Source of the DNA: Steinernema hermaphroditum
Taxonomy: Eukaryota; Nematoda; Chromadorea; Rhabditida; Steinernematidae
Reading direction: 5' to 3'
Assembly (NCBI GenBank): GCA_030435675.1
Contig: CM059622.1
Span: 8,618,001 to 8,682,000 of the forward strand
DNA length: 64,000 bases
The notes under the pieces are model-generated. The model saw only the letters and a program-made list of their open reading frames with translations. It was not told the DNA's origin and did not search any database. The position numbers and the translations under genes were made by a program. The first letter of the stretch is position 1. Every line of letters starts with the position of its first letter. Below are positions 33,565 through 43,203 of this stretch, piece by piece.

Positions 33565-36351
33565 CTATCCGCTGTTGGGACATGGGTAACATTGCTGCAA
33601 GATCGAGATTAGGATTGGAGGGCGATGCTAGGTGCTTACCGCGGTGCCGAAGTTGCGCTTTCTTCGCGATTTCTTCAGGGGGTTGGCGTTAGGAGTGCAG
33701 ATGTTGCAGTCGAAGCCGTCTCGTTTCACCCGGTGGCGACATGCAGGGAACGCTGAACAGCTTTGCTGGAGCCGAGGCCGTTAGGGGTGCGCGCGACACG
33801 GAAACCTACCGCGGAAGCGTTGATGTTCGGGCCTCCGAAGGAACGTTTCACACGGTCACTGCCTGAGCACTGCACACAACGTTTCTCCCTCCGGTGTGGG
33901 GAGAGGAACGACTGGCGCTTCTTCCGCGAGTAGATCCGCATGAACTGCAAGGTTACGGTAGTTATGATGAGTCGGCTACCGTACCTCATTGTAGTCGTCG
34001 TCATTCATGCAGTCTTCCGTTTGTTCACAGTCCTCGCGTTCATACTGTAAGTGGTCCTGAGGCGAAGTGCCCGAACTGTCACTTACACTTCTGGTGCGCT
34101 GGCGCCGTCGGATGTCATGGACGGCATCCGCGAAGGAGAGGCTCTGCGTGTGGTCCTCGGACTTCGGCTCGACCTCGCGCTTCGTGCGGCTGGCGAGGGC
34201 CAGAGTGACCCAGGCCGGACAAGGTACGCAGTTCTGCAAGGGGGTGGGTCTCGACGCGACGGAGAGGGACTCACCGCCGCCTGGTCCGGGGCGTAGAACT
34301 GGCGCTTATGGCGCACGAGCTCCTCCTTGTGTCGCCCCACGGCCTCGTGGTACTTCTCGAGGCGTGCCGCGTGGCGCTTCCGGCGCCGCTTCTTCGCGAG
34401 CACGCAGGCCGGGAACTTCATGCAGCCTAAATCCTGTTTAGGGAGTGTCTCGGCCCTGGACTCACCTCCGGGACTTCGAGCGCCACCCGAGGACATGCGC
34501 GACAGGACTTTGACGATATCGAGGATTCCAGAGGGGTTGTAGGCCTGGCGCTTCATGCGGGTGAGTGAGAAGGACTCCTCCTCCTCGTCTTCGTCGTCGT
34601 TCTTGCATCGCGTGCCTTCGGAGGACTGAAGAAGGGACTCGACAGGTGGTCAGAAGACGGTCACTTACCTCTTCGCTCTCGTAGGCTCGCTTCTGACGCT
34701 TCAGGCACGTCTGAAAGGAGGAGAAGAAGGTGACTCCAGGGGAAGGGAACTCACGTCTCTCGCCGCTTCCCGCTTCTTCCTTCCGTGGAGGCCGCCGGGG
34801 CAGGGCTCGCAGTACTGAGAGCCGATCGTGCGCTTCGAGCGCTTTTTCAGCTGGGTGCACTGGGGGTACGGTAGACAGCCCTGGCGTTTGACGCGGTGTG
34901 CGGGGTCCACGGGGATGGGCACGGGGGAGCGGCGGACGCTGTTGGCGGAGACGCCGTAGGCGAGTGCGTTGGGAGAGGAGTTGTAGGTCGGCTGGAGGTA
35001 CGTGCAGAGAACGCAGTCCTACAACGAAGGCGTGTCGGAAGCCCCAGACAGGAGGACTCACGAAGGAGCGCTTCTGGCGCGTCTTCGAGACGATCGGGTT
35101 GCCGTTGAGGCACAGTTGGCAGCCCTCGCGCTTCACTCGGGGCTGTCTGTTGGCGGCGAAGAGTCCTCCTCGTGCCTGCGGCGCCTTCTCAGCGACGCCC
35201 GCCGACTCCTGGTGGCCACGAGTGCGCACGGCGGTTCTAATGCCTTGGGCCTTGGCGGAACTGAGGGTTGGGCAGGCCTGGCAGTGGAACCCGTCGTGGC
35301 CGCTCTGGCGCTTGGCCCGGGTGCCGAGGAAGATACGTTTCCTGCATGGACAGGTGGGACACCCCCTGAGACAGGGTGGCACGACGTTGCAGCAAGTGGT
35401 GGGAGCGGGGAGGGCGGGGCAGCAGGGCAGCGGCGGGGGCGGCGGGGGACAGCACGGCTTCTGACTCTGGCAGCACACGGGATCCTTGTAGAAGCAACAC
35501 GGACGGCCGCAGCAGCCTGAAAGAGCCTTCTGTGTCAAGGAGGAGTCTGCAGGACATACCGGGACCGGAGCATCCACCGCCACAGGGCCGTCTTCCACTG
35601 GAGGGGCGCGGGTACTTGTCGGCGCAGCACTCCACCGGAGGCTCTGGAGGAGGCGGTGGTGGAGGGGGCGCCGGGGGAGGTGCCGGGGGAACCGCCGGAG
35701 GACAGCAGGTGCGCGACGCCGGAGGAGGGACGGGGGGCTGGCTGGGCGGCGTCTCTGTGGGGTACTCCTCTTCCTCGTCGTAGATCGGAGGCCGACGCCC
35801 CTTGCAGCAGGGCTTCCTGCAGCAGTTAGCGTTCCGCGTGGCGGGACAGCACGGCCCGAAGTTCGGCTAAACGGTCCTTCGCAGGGGAACTACGGTAATT
35901 CGATACCTGACAGCACGGCTTCGGCGGCGGAGGCGGTGGACAACAGGCGAGGGGGAGAGGGGCGCCTGAGCAGCAGTCTGCAAGGGATACGGTAGGTTTA
36001 GGGAGGACTGATGGACTGACTGGGCTGGCAGCAGGCTCTGTTTGGGAAGAGGTCACAGCCGGCGCAGCCGCAGGAGCAACGCTTCCGGCGCGCTCCCCTG
36101 GACGTGACGGGCGCTAGATTCGACTCGTTGCGGACGAGGGCGAAGCTGGGGTGGTCGGCGGGCTGGACGGCCGACGGCCATTTAACTGAAACGGGAAGAG
36201 TCGGCGGAGAGGTACCGGCAGAGGCACCTTTGTTAGTGGGGAGGAAGGCTTCGCCGGTGTCGAAGGCGAGCTCCGGGGAGACGTCGGTGGCGTCGAGGGG
36301 GCCAAGGAGCGCGAGGAGGCTCCCGAGGAGAAGGGCGACGTGACGCCTCAT
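33565..36351 (-). CDS. Secreted Cys-rich protein with CxxC units between KR sites (novel)
   Basis: Not a family I recognise. Fourteen exons joined with consistent phase (36228-36351, 36021-36185, 35907-35977, 35560-35866, 35062-35516, 34755-35018, 34669-34710, 34466-34625, 34275-34426, 34087-34233, 33985-34044, 33810-33944, 33640-33765, 33565-33594) give ~745 residues. A signal peptide opens it (RRHVALLLGSLLALLGPLDA). Residues ~75-260 are Pro-rich with many CC pairs (ACC, PCC, TCC) and a polyproline run. From ~265 on come short Cys units, each followed by KR-type dibasic sites: FHCQACPT, GCQLCLNGNP, DCVLCTYLQP, YCEPCPGG, NCVPCPAW, CVQCSGSD, FDCNICTPNANP and finally QCYPCPNSG at the stop. Furin-like cleavage would release several CxxC peptides (inference). 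It converges on the Yop1 gene ~210 bp away. Confidence 0.75.
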
Positions 36352-36588
36352 TGCCGGAGGAGACGTTGGTTCCCGACGGAGGCGAAATCGAAAGTGGTTC
36401 TCTCGGAGAAGAGCGCGTCGCGTTCGGGGTCAAACACACAATGGATCCGGTTTCGCCGGCAAAGTTGGAAACTCCTTCCTTTGAGACGTCTCCAAAGGTC
36501 GATCCATCCTGAAACGGGATTTCTTGACGCGCGGCTTCGAAGGAAAGCAACGCCGCGAGATCCACGAGCCCGAGGAATCCGTCTTTAA
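36352..36588. promoter_or_regulatory. Upstream region of the Cys-rich gene
   Basis: Short non-coding stretch between the start codon of the Cys-rich gene and the TTAA element. The base just upstream of the start is GCA rather than an AG acceptor, so this gene may use a normal 5' end. No further motif is claimed. Confidence 0.35.
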
Positions 36589-38010
36589 AGGGACACGGTC
36601 ATGGCGAAAAAAAGTTTTTAAAAAAATCTGAAAACTTTTCTACCCCCCCCCCCATTTTCGGGGTCGCCGAAAACGATGGTGAAGTCGGTTTCTCGCGAAA
36701 CCCATTAGTTTCCAAGAAATAGACCTTAGGCGGGGGCATGTGATTTACTACGGGTTTCGAGGCGATGTGCTGGTCCCAGCACGATATGCTTGAAGAGTCA
36801 GCGGCGGCGTACTGTAGCTCCCTCTTTCTTCCTGGTGTAAGGTTCGAGAGAAGCGAATTTTGTTTCGGCGATACATAAACGGTGTTGCGATGAGCAGACA
36901 TAGATGTTATGTTTGTGGCGAAGCCACTGACTCTCTTCGTAGTTTTCCTACTAATGCCGATGAGCGTGAAAGCCGGATTGAAGCGACCATTACAAAATCA
37001 TAGGCATACAATAGGGCTACCTGTCACATTTTCTGTCAAATATACGAAAATTCAAGCTGAGCGGAGAAGACGAGTCGTCCACTTGGTATTCGAAGATCAT
37101 CCGATCCCTGACTTTTACCCCTGCCATCGGCAATCGCGATCTGAAAAGCACAGATAATACAGTGGTGCAAGAAGTTCGGTTACTTACGATCTGTTCCATT
37201 GCCTGAAGATGGCGCGATCAGGCGTGACGATATGGTCTTCTCGTGTCATGGCCGTTGTCCTCCGTAGAAATCGGATATCGACAGCACATGAACGTTACTC
37301 TTCAACGTAGTCACTTTCTTCTTGCTGATCCACAATGTCGATTTCTTCATTGCAATCAACATTTTGTGATCACACTGGGAACGACATCCAAAGTGTCATC
37401 GAGAATCATGGCTAAAATAGGTTGCGCTTCTGGTTGTAAATCTCCCGGCTGCATTTGATCCACAGATGGAACAGCTTCAGTGGTGCACAACAAGACCGAT
37501 TTGCGCCACTCGTTTGGAGATCTAAAATAGAACTGCTTCTGCACTTTCCGGAAACGCCAGGAATCCGGCTGCGTGCGATGTCATCCCGAAGGTCGCCGAC
37601 GCTCTGAGGACGCCACCACTGACGAAAACGCAACTTCTGGACCAGGGACTCATCTTTTCGAAGCATATGCGAGCTCAGAAGCGTCCGCTGTGCCGCAAAC
37701 GCCCGAGAAGAAGAAGTTTCATCATTTCGCATCGCGAAAACAAAATTCGCTGTTCTCGAACCTTACACCAGGAAGAAAGAGGGAGCTACAGTACGCCGCC
37801 GCTGACTCTTCAAGCATATCGTGCTGGGACCAGCACATCGCCTCGAAACCCGTAGTAAATCACATGCCCCCGCCTAAGGTCTATTTCTTGGAAACTAATG
37901 GGTTTCGCGAGAAACCGACTTCACCATCGTTTTCGGCGATCCCGAAAATAGGGGGGTAGAAAAATTTTCAGATTTTTTTAAAAACTTTTTTTCGCCATGA
38001 CCGTGTCCCT
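36589..38010. mobile_element. TTAA-flanked inverted-repeat element
   Basis: 1,422 bp with ~290-bp inverted arms (36589-36880 and 37727-38010), outer ends AGGGACACGGTCATGGCG, flanked by TTAA on both sides (36585-36588 and 38011-38014). TTAA duplications are typical of piggyBac-like elements and of nematode palindromic TTAA families. The middle has a decayed frame that starts HRCYVCGEATDSLRSFP, which recalls a THAP-type zinc finger, but stops break it at once and it may be chance. Confidence 0.75.
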
Positions 38011-38221
38011 TTAAAGGGACAGTTTCAGCGTGAAAAAATTTTCTCAAATCTTTCTGAGAGTTCCACAACCCGTACCCAGTTTTTGACGGCGAACACGATG
38101 GTGAAATCCGTTTCGCTGCAGACCTGCAGGTTTTCGAGCTACAATCCTTCTACCGGAAGCTGGCATTTACTGGATTTTGCTTGGCCTTAGCAAGAGGTCC
38201 CTGATAATTTCGATTTGTCTA

Positions 38222-38735
38222 CTTTCCCCAGCGATCGGTCGGGTCGTCCACTCGCTCTCTCTCTCTCTTTCTGAGGCTGTCTGAGCCGAATGAGTTAAGT
38301 GAGCGGTCGTTCTCGGCCGTCATTGGTGGTGCAATGATCGCCCCGGCTCCCAGAAGGCCTGGAACACCAGGGAGCCGTAGTTCCACCGTCTCGCCAAGAA
38401 GCCGTCACAACCGCCCGACTCCACCCACGCCGCCAGAGAAGCCGAAGAGCCGCTTTCACTCCGAAGTCTGCGCCGCCAGCTGAACCGAAGATGCCCCTCC
38501 TTTCCGTTCGCTGTTCTCCGCCGCCGCGCCACTTCCGGAATCAACTCTTCACGACTTCGACGCCCGCGCATACTGATGGGAACGCTGGATTCTATTCGGA
38601 TTCGTCTGCTCCACCGAAATCAGAAGAAAATCAGCGGCTACGGTGTGACTTTGTTCTTCTTTGTGCATATATGAGAAGTCCTGCACGGTGTAAGCCGTTG
38701 ATTCGGGAAGATAAATCGTAAATCGTAAATCGTAT
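38222..38735 (+). repeat. SINE-like, LINE-derived repeat, copy 1
   Basis: Starts CCCCAGCGATCGGTCGGGTC, passes a CTCTCTCTCTC run, TCCCAGAAGGCCTGGAACAC and GGGAGCCGTAGTTCCACCGT, then a ~240-bp middle, and ends in a tail of AAATCGT units. The block around GGAACACCAGGGAGCC is shared with the 5' part of the LINE at 17500, and the tail with the LINE's 3' end. This suggests an internally deleted LINE mobilised in trans. Confidence 0.75.
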
Positions 38736-38782
38736 AGCCATTTCCTGCAGCATATGCGACCTGAACACTCTACCAACAAGTG

Positions 38783-38856
38783 CGCGTTTGGCGAAATGGT
38801 AGTGCGTTGTTCTTGGAGACTGTGTATCATGGTTCGGTCCCCCCGTGTGGCCGGAA
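38783..38856 (+). tRNA. tRNA-like sequence, probably degenerate
   Basis: TTTGGCGAAATGGTAGTGCG resembles an A box and GGTTCGGTCCC a B box at the right distance. No clean acceptor stem could be drawn, so it is more likely a tRNA-derived relic than a working gene. Confidence 0.25.
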
Positions 38857-39001
38857 TTTTTGGCTTCTACTTAAACTGCTTGTCTTTTGTCCTCATAGAC
38901 ATAACTGCATCTTGTTGACATTCAGACTTTCACTCTCAGAAAGATTTGAGAAAATTTTTTCACGCTGACGAATTTACGAATTTGTTGCGATATCTAACAT
39001 A

Positions 39002-39350
39002 TTACATGTTGTCGCACCCCATGTTTATCCAACGTCCTCTCGCTTCTTGACGCGCACGGTGCCTCCATCTTTTGCTGCCCAGTGTCTTCGTTAAGTCATC
39101 GCTCCATCGGGTTCGAGGTCTTCCGAGAGGTCTTTTCACAGGCGGGCGCCATTCTTCGAGTCGGTTGTACCACTTTTCCGGGCTTCCGTTGCCATCTTCC
39201 AGGCGAAGTTCCACTTCCTTCTTCTTGCCGCTTCGTCGATGTCCTTCACCTTCGTGACGCCTCGGAGCCACTCATTGGTCCTCTTGTCTATTAGACGGAC
39301 TCCGGCCATTCGGCGTTCCATCCTTCGCTGAGCGGTCCGGTCTAATACCG
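39002..39350 (-). pseudogene. LINE 3' end fragment
   Basis: Minus-strand frames encode MERRMAGVRLIDKRTNEW, LRGVTKVKDIDEAARRRKW and RPLGRPRTRWSDDLTK, matching the C-terminus of the LINE at 20085-20330. It is 5'-truncated and ends before the poly-unit tail. Confidence 0.8.
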
Positions 39351-39504
39351 CCTTCCACATACAGTCACCAACAACAGTAGGTGAACGTTTACTGAGTTCA
39401 AAACGGTCATATACAATCAACAACAACCCATGAACCTTCACCAACCAATCATTAACAAGCAACAACAACAAATTGGCATCAACAAGAACACATCACCATC
39501 CACA

Positions 39505-40269
39505 TCAGGGCATCTTCGGCAACCGGCTAAACGCAGAAGACGTGGTAGGCACCGTCTCGTTTGACACCTCCACGTACGCTTCCAAAGTTTCTACACGCTT
39601 CCAACGTCCAAAACGCATAAGCTCATCGATCGGCGCTCCGTTCTTGATAGCTTCTGTAGCCGCGCCCCCTCGGAAACCGTGAAGAGTTATGGGGTTCTTG
39701 ATTCCGAGTTCCGCGGCCAGGCGCTTCCACTCGCGACGCGCGGATCCGTAGGACATGTGAAGCAGACGAAGCGAAGCACCTTCCATCGGACGTAGACAGC
39801 CAGAGAACAACAAGGAGACATAGGCGATAATCCTCCTTCGGTCCTTCGGAGCAGGCGACTTCCAGGAGGCAATTAGACTCATGTCAGCTGAGGTGATCTT
39901 GGATCGATGGACCGGCGCTGGTGCCGACCGTCGCACTCCTTCCATGAAGTTCTGGATCCAAACAGATTCCAACGGGTGTTCTTCCATTAAGTTGAAATAC
40001 CACTTGATCGCTGCTGCCGCCATCGAAACGCTTGATGCCGATCTAGACTCGTGGAAGACCACCGATAAGTATGCCAACACCTCGGAGCTGCTTACACAGC
40101 TCTTTGACTCCTTCCTCCAGCTCAGAAACTTCGTAGCCATCTGGGTACGACGGCGCACAGTCGACGATTCCCTTGCCGCTCTGATCACTGCGATGGCCTC
40201 TTCAACAATGGGTGGTGAGAGGAAGCTGCCGATGGCCTGATGAACCTTCACGAACGGATCTAAATTCAC
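39505..40269 (-). pseudogene. Tyrosine recombinase of a mobile element, internally deleted
   Basis: Open frame of ~254 residues resembling phage-integrase-fold tyrosine recombinases as found in DIRS/PAT retroelements and Cryptons. An N-terminal SAM-like domain (TQMATKFLSWRKES ... VMAAAAIKWYFNLM-like) is followed by the catalytic domain: Arg I in LLFSGCLRPMEGASLR, the HxxR motif in LHGFRGGAATEAIKNG, Trp in RFGRWKRVE and the Tyr in LEAYVEVS. The catalytic Lys region between SLRLLH and ARREWKRLA is missing (about 50 residues short), so it is probably inactive. No reverse transcriptase lies nearby. The plus strand has LINE pieces on both sides. Confidence 0.7.
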
Positions 40270-40439
40270 GAACGGATCTAAATTGAGTGGTGTAACCTAA
40301 TCAAGCTTCAAGCACCAGAAAACACCTTAATGACCGTTGAACTATTTTCAACGCAAGATGAGAAAACCACTCCTCCAAAATCCATTGCACCCCGCCTCCC
40401 GATACCGTACCTCAAACTACCGCCCCGGGATCCCCCAGC

Positions 40440-40560
40440 TGTTCGGCTTCGCACCGCTGAAATCCGCATTTCCATCGCATCAGGACGCTTCTGGAAGTCA
40501 GAAAGTCCTTGTACTTCCTGAAAACGTTCCATCCGTGGGGGTGGAACATTACTAGACTCT
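40440..40560 (-). pseudogene. Small LINE fragment
   Basis: Minus strand reads GGAACGTTTTCAGGAAGTAC followed by a TTTCTGACTTCC and CTGATGCGATGGAAA segment, comparable to 19915-19980 of the full LINE. Too short to say more. Confidence 0.45.
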
Positions 40561-40789
40561 GCGGTTCCAATGCTTCTGAGTCTAGCCCCGCTGTCTAGAT
40601 GAGAGCGAGGCAGCGAAAAATGCACTCCTGACACTGAAGCTTCACGAGGATTAGCGTCTTCTACTACAAGTGGGATTGAATGGGAACTCAAGGGAACCTG
40701 AAAGATGGATACTCTGAGGGTTTCGGTCAGTGGAGAAGACAGTAACTTTCTGCTGTCTCCGGTGTGAACGCAGTGAGAATAGCGGAGTT

Positions 40790-41850
40790 TGCTGTTCGAC
40801 CAGCGAGCCTCAAGATCAATGCAGAGAAGACGAAGGTCACAGTGAACGAAGAAGCGACGATCCTCCTGAACGGCCACGCTGTGGAACAAGTCGAAGCCTT
40901 CGTACAGGGTGTCCCATAAATACTGTCACGCGACGGAACTGTTGAATTTTTCGCGCTTTTCTGCATTTTCCTCTCCCGCATTTGTTTTATTCGTGTTTTT
41001 CGCGTCTTTTTGATCTAGAAAATGTGTATTTCGCTGCTTTTTATTCAGAAAGATGGTGTCCGAAGAAGACCGTGCCGCCATCGTCGCCCACGACAAACGA
41101 GGAATGCCGATTCCTGGCATCGCTAGGCTCCTCAATTTGCATCGGAAGCAAGTCCATCGCGTCGTTCAGCGTTTCCAGGAGACAGGAGGGATAGAGGACC
41201 GTGAACGAAGCGGACGACGGCGCACTGCAAGGACCCCGGCGCTGAAGAACATGGTCCGGAAGAAAATCCAGCGGAATCCACAGAGAAGCATCAAACTTAC
41301 CTTGGCCAAGAACTCCGCCTCGCGCGAAACCATCTGAAAGAAGATGGATAAAGGATCCGCAGCGGCTGGAACGTCTTCCGCGAGTGCGAGGAGTTCCTGA
41401 CGTCGCCTTCGGTCCTTATGCGATGGAAAAGAATGCTCTATGGTTACGAAACCTGGACGCTGACGAAGGCTGTACGAAGAAAGCCAGAGACCAGCCAGCG
41501 TCGAATGGAACGAAGAATGCACCGTGTAAGGCTCCTGGACAGAAGGACGAACGAGTGGTTGAGAGGAGTTACGAAGCTGAAAGACGCCAATGGATCAGCG
41601 ACAAGAAGGAAAAGGCACTATGCCTGGAAGGTCGCTCGTGAAATGCTCAACGAAGCTCAAAGAATGTCGACCACCTATGACGCGTCCCATTGGAAGATCG
41701 AGGACCAGATGGCGAGATGAGTTCACGAAAAAGATAGGAACGCAACGGCGGTGACAACGAGGAGAAGAGGACAAGAGACGAGGACCGACAACAATGGATT
41801 CATATGGGGTGTGGCTCGACGTAATGTTGATGATTCCACAAATAAATCAT
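40790..41850 (+). pseudogene. LINE 3' fragment with inserted mariner piece
   Basis: 40800-40910 matches 19760-19840 of the LINE (AAGATCAATGCAGAGAAGAC). It is broken by a mariner fragment and resumes at ~41305 with CCTTGGCCAAGAACTCCGCC, continuing through MERRMHRVRLLDRRTNEWLR to a tail CAAATAAATCATAAGTCGTA. Frames are broken and the copy is 5'-truncated. Confidence 0.8.
40911..41304 (+). mobile_element. Tc1/mariner fragment inside LINE fragment
   Basis: Begins TACAGGGTGTCCCATAAATA. It encodes the N-terminal helix-turn-helix part of a transposase from an ATG at 41053: VSEEDRAAIVAHDKRG, LLNLHRKQVHRVVQRFQETG, ERSGRRRTARTP. The right end and catalytic domain are missing. The junction falls at the TA of the LINE sequence GTCTACC. 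Confidence 0.75.
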
Positions 41851-42094
41851 AAGTCGTAATAGTAAATCGCTGTTCGACCACATGCTTGGGACGCTTGAAG
41901 TCCGTTTCCTCTCGCGGTTGAGGACACTTGGAAGCCCGAAAAGGACGATCTTATGCCACCCGTCACGATGGGCTCCTTTACGTACATCTTCTTTCTGGCG
42001 CTCTTGATCGCCTTTTGTCCTCTCTGCGAAGGAGATATACCTCTCAGGGGCGCAATCCTCGAGCTTCAAGGGTTCCGGGCCCTTTATCTACATC
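41851..42094. other. Spacer, no gene identified
   Basis: A minus-strand open stretch exists (around 41880-42060) but has no recognisable domain, start or partner exon. It ends at the 9-bp duplication ATCTACATC (42086-42094). Confidence 0.35.
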
Positions 42095-43046
42095 GATTAT
42101 GTGAGAAAATATCCCTGCGAGAAAATATCCCGCGAGAAAATATCCCTGTGAGAAAATATCCCGCGAGAAAATATCCCGCGAGAAAATATCCCTGCGAGAA
42201 AATATCCCGCGAGAAAATATCCCTGCGAGAAAATATCCCTGCGAGAAAATATCCCAGCTATGGTAGCAAGTCATACTCATTTCCCTTGCGCTTACGCTCT
42301 GCTGCTTCTTCGGGTGCTTGATTTTAGCAGTTTTTTCCTTCTCTTCTGTTGTAGTCACTCTCCACACTTCTGTGATCCACCGAAGCAGGATTAAAGTAAA
42401 AATCGGGTTAGAAATGCGGTAGATCGCCTGTAAAATGAATTCAGTACTCCATAAGTAGGAATTTAGACCTTCAGAAGTACTAGGAAATCAGCGAAGGCGT
42501 CAAGACAACAGGGCTCGCCCTTCGGGCTCGCATAAAATCAATAGGCATAGTCCTAAGCCGGAGCCTAAGCCAAGCTGGGGTTTGCCTAAGCCAAACCTGG
42601 ATGTTAGGCTAAGCACAAAAATGAATACGGGGCTCGCTTCGTACGCCCGCAGCCTGAATTTGCAGACTGCAATCTGCGAAAATAAGCGGATCCTAGATTA
42701 TCCATAACGAGAGATGAGAGAGAGCTTGTGCGGAGCGAACGATTGACTGGATCAATGGTGCAAAAAGAAACTCATTTGTCTCGTTTGCCCATTCCAGACA
42801 GTTCCCTAATTTTCAAGCTATAGAAGGTAGGCCGCCCAACGCGAAAAGAGGCTGTCTTTGTAATGCATTTGCCGAAGAACAAAAGCCTATTGCCATAGCT
42901 GGGATATTTTCTCGCAGGGATATTTTCTCGCGGGATATTTTCTCGCAGGGATATTTTCTCGCAGGGATATTTTCTCGCGGGATATTTTCTCGCAGGGATA
43001 TTTTCTCGCGGGATATTTTCTCGCAGGGATATTTTTTCCACCAACG
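42095..43046. mobile_element. Second element with minisatellite arms (Mutator-like, non-autonomous)
   Basis: Arms are arrays of a 14-15-bp unit: GAGAAAATATCCCGC / GAGAAAATATCCCTGC on the left (42102-42255) and the reverse complement on the right (42899-43030). ATCTACATC flanks both sides (42086-42094, 43047-43055), a perfect 9-bp target duplication. The outermost 8 bp of each end differ from the array unit. The ~640-bp middle has no coding frame. Confidence 0.8.
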
Positions 43047-43203
43047 ATCTACATCTTGTCGGCTGATCCACAGAGTCCCACGCAGAACTCCCTGACACCT
43101 CGTGGCGCGGATCGTACCGCGTCCCGTTGGCCGCCGCAGCAGCGATCAGCTGATCGGCCTGTCGCCTCTGAGCCGCCGAATCCTTTCAGAATCCGCGCGT
43201 TCG

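Larger units (their letters stand above)
38011..38966. mobile_element. Second inverted-repeat element abutting the TTAA element
   Basis: Short arms CAGCGTGAAAAAATTTTCTC followed by AAATCTTTCTGAGAG at 38027-38062 and in reverse near 38930-38966. The left end starts AGGGACAGTTTCAGC behind the shared TTTAAA. A SINE-like repeat copy (38222-38735) and a tRNA-like stretch lie inside. Confidence 0.55.
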
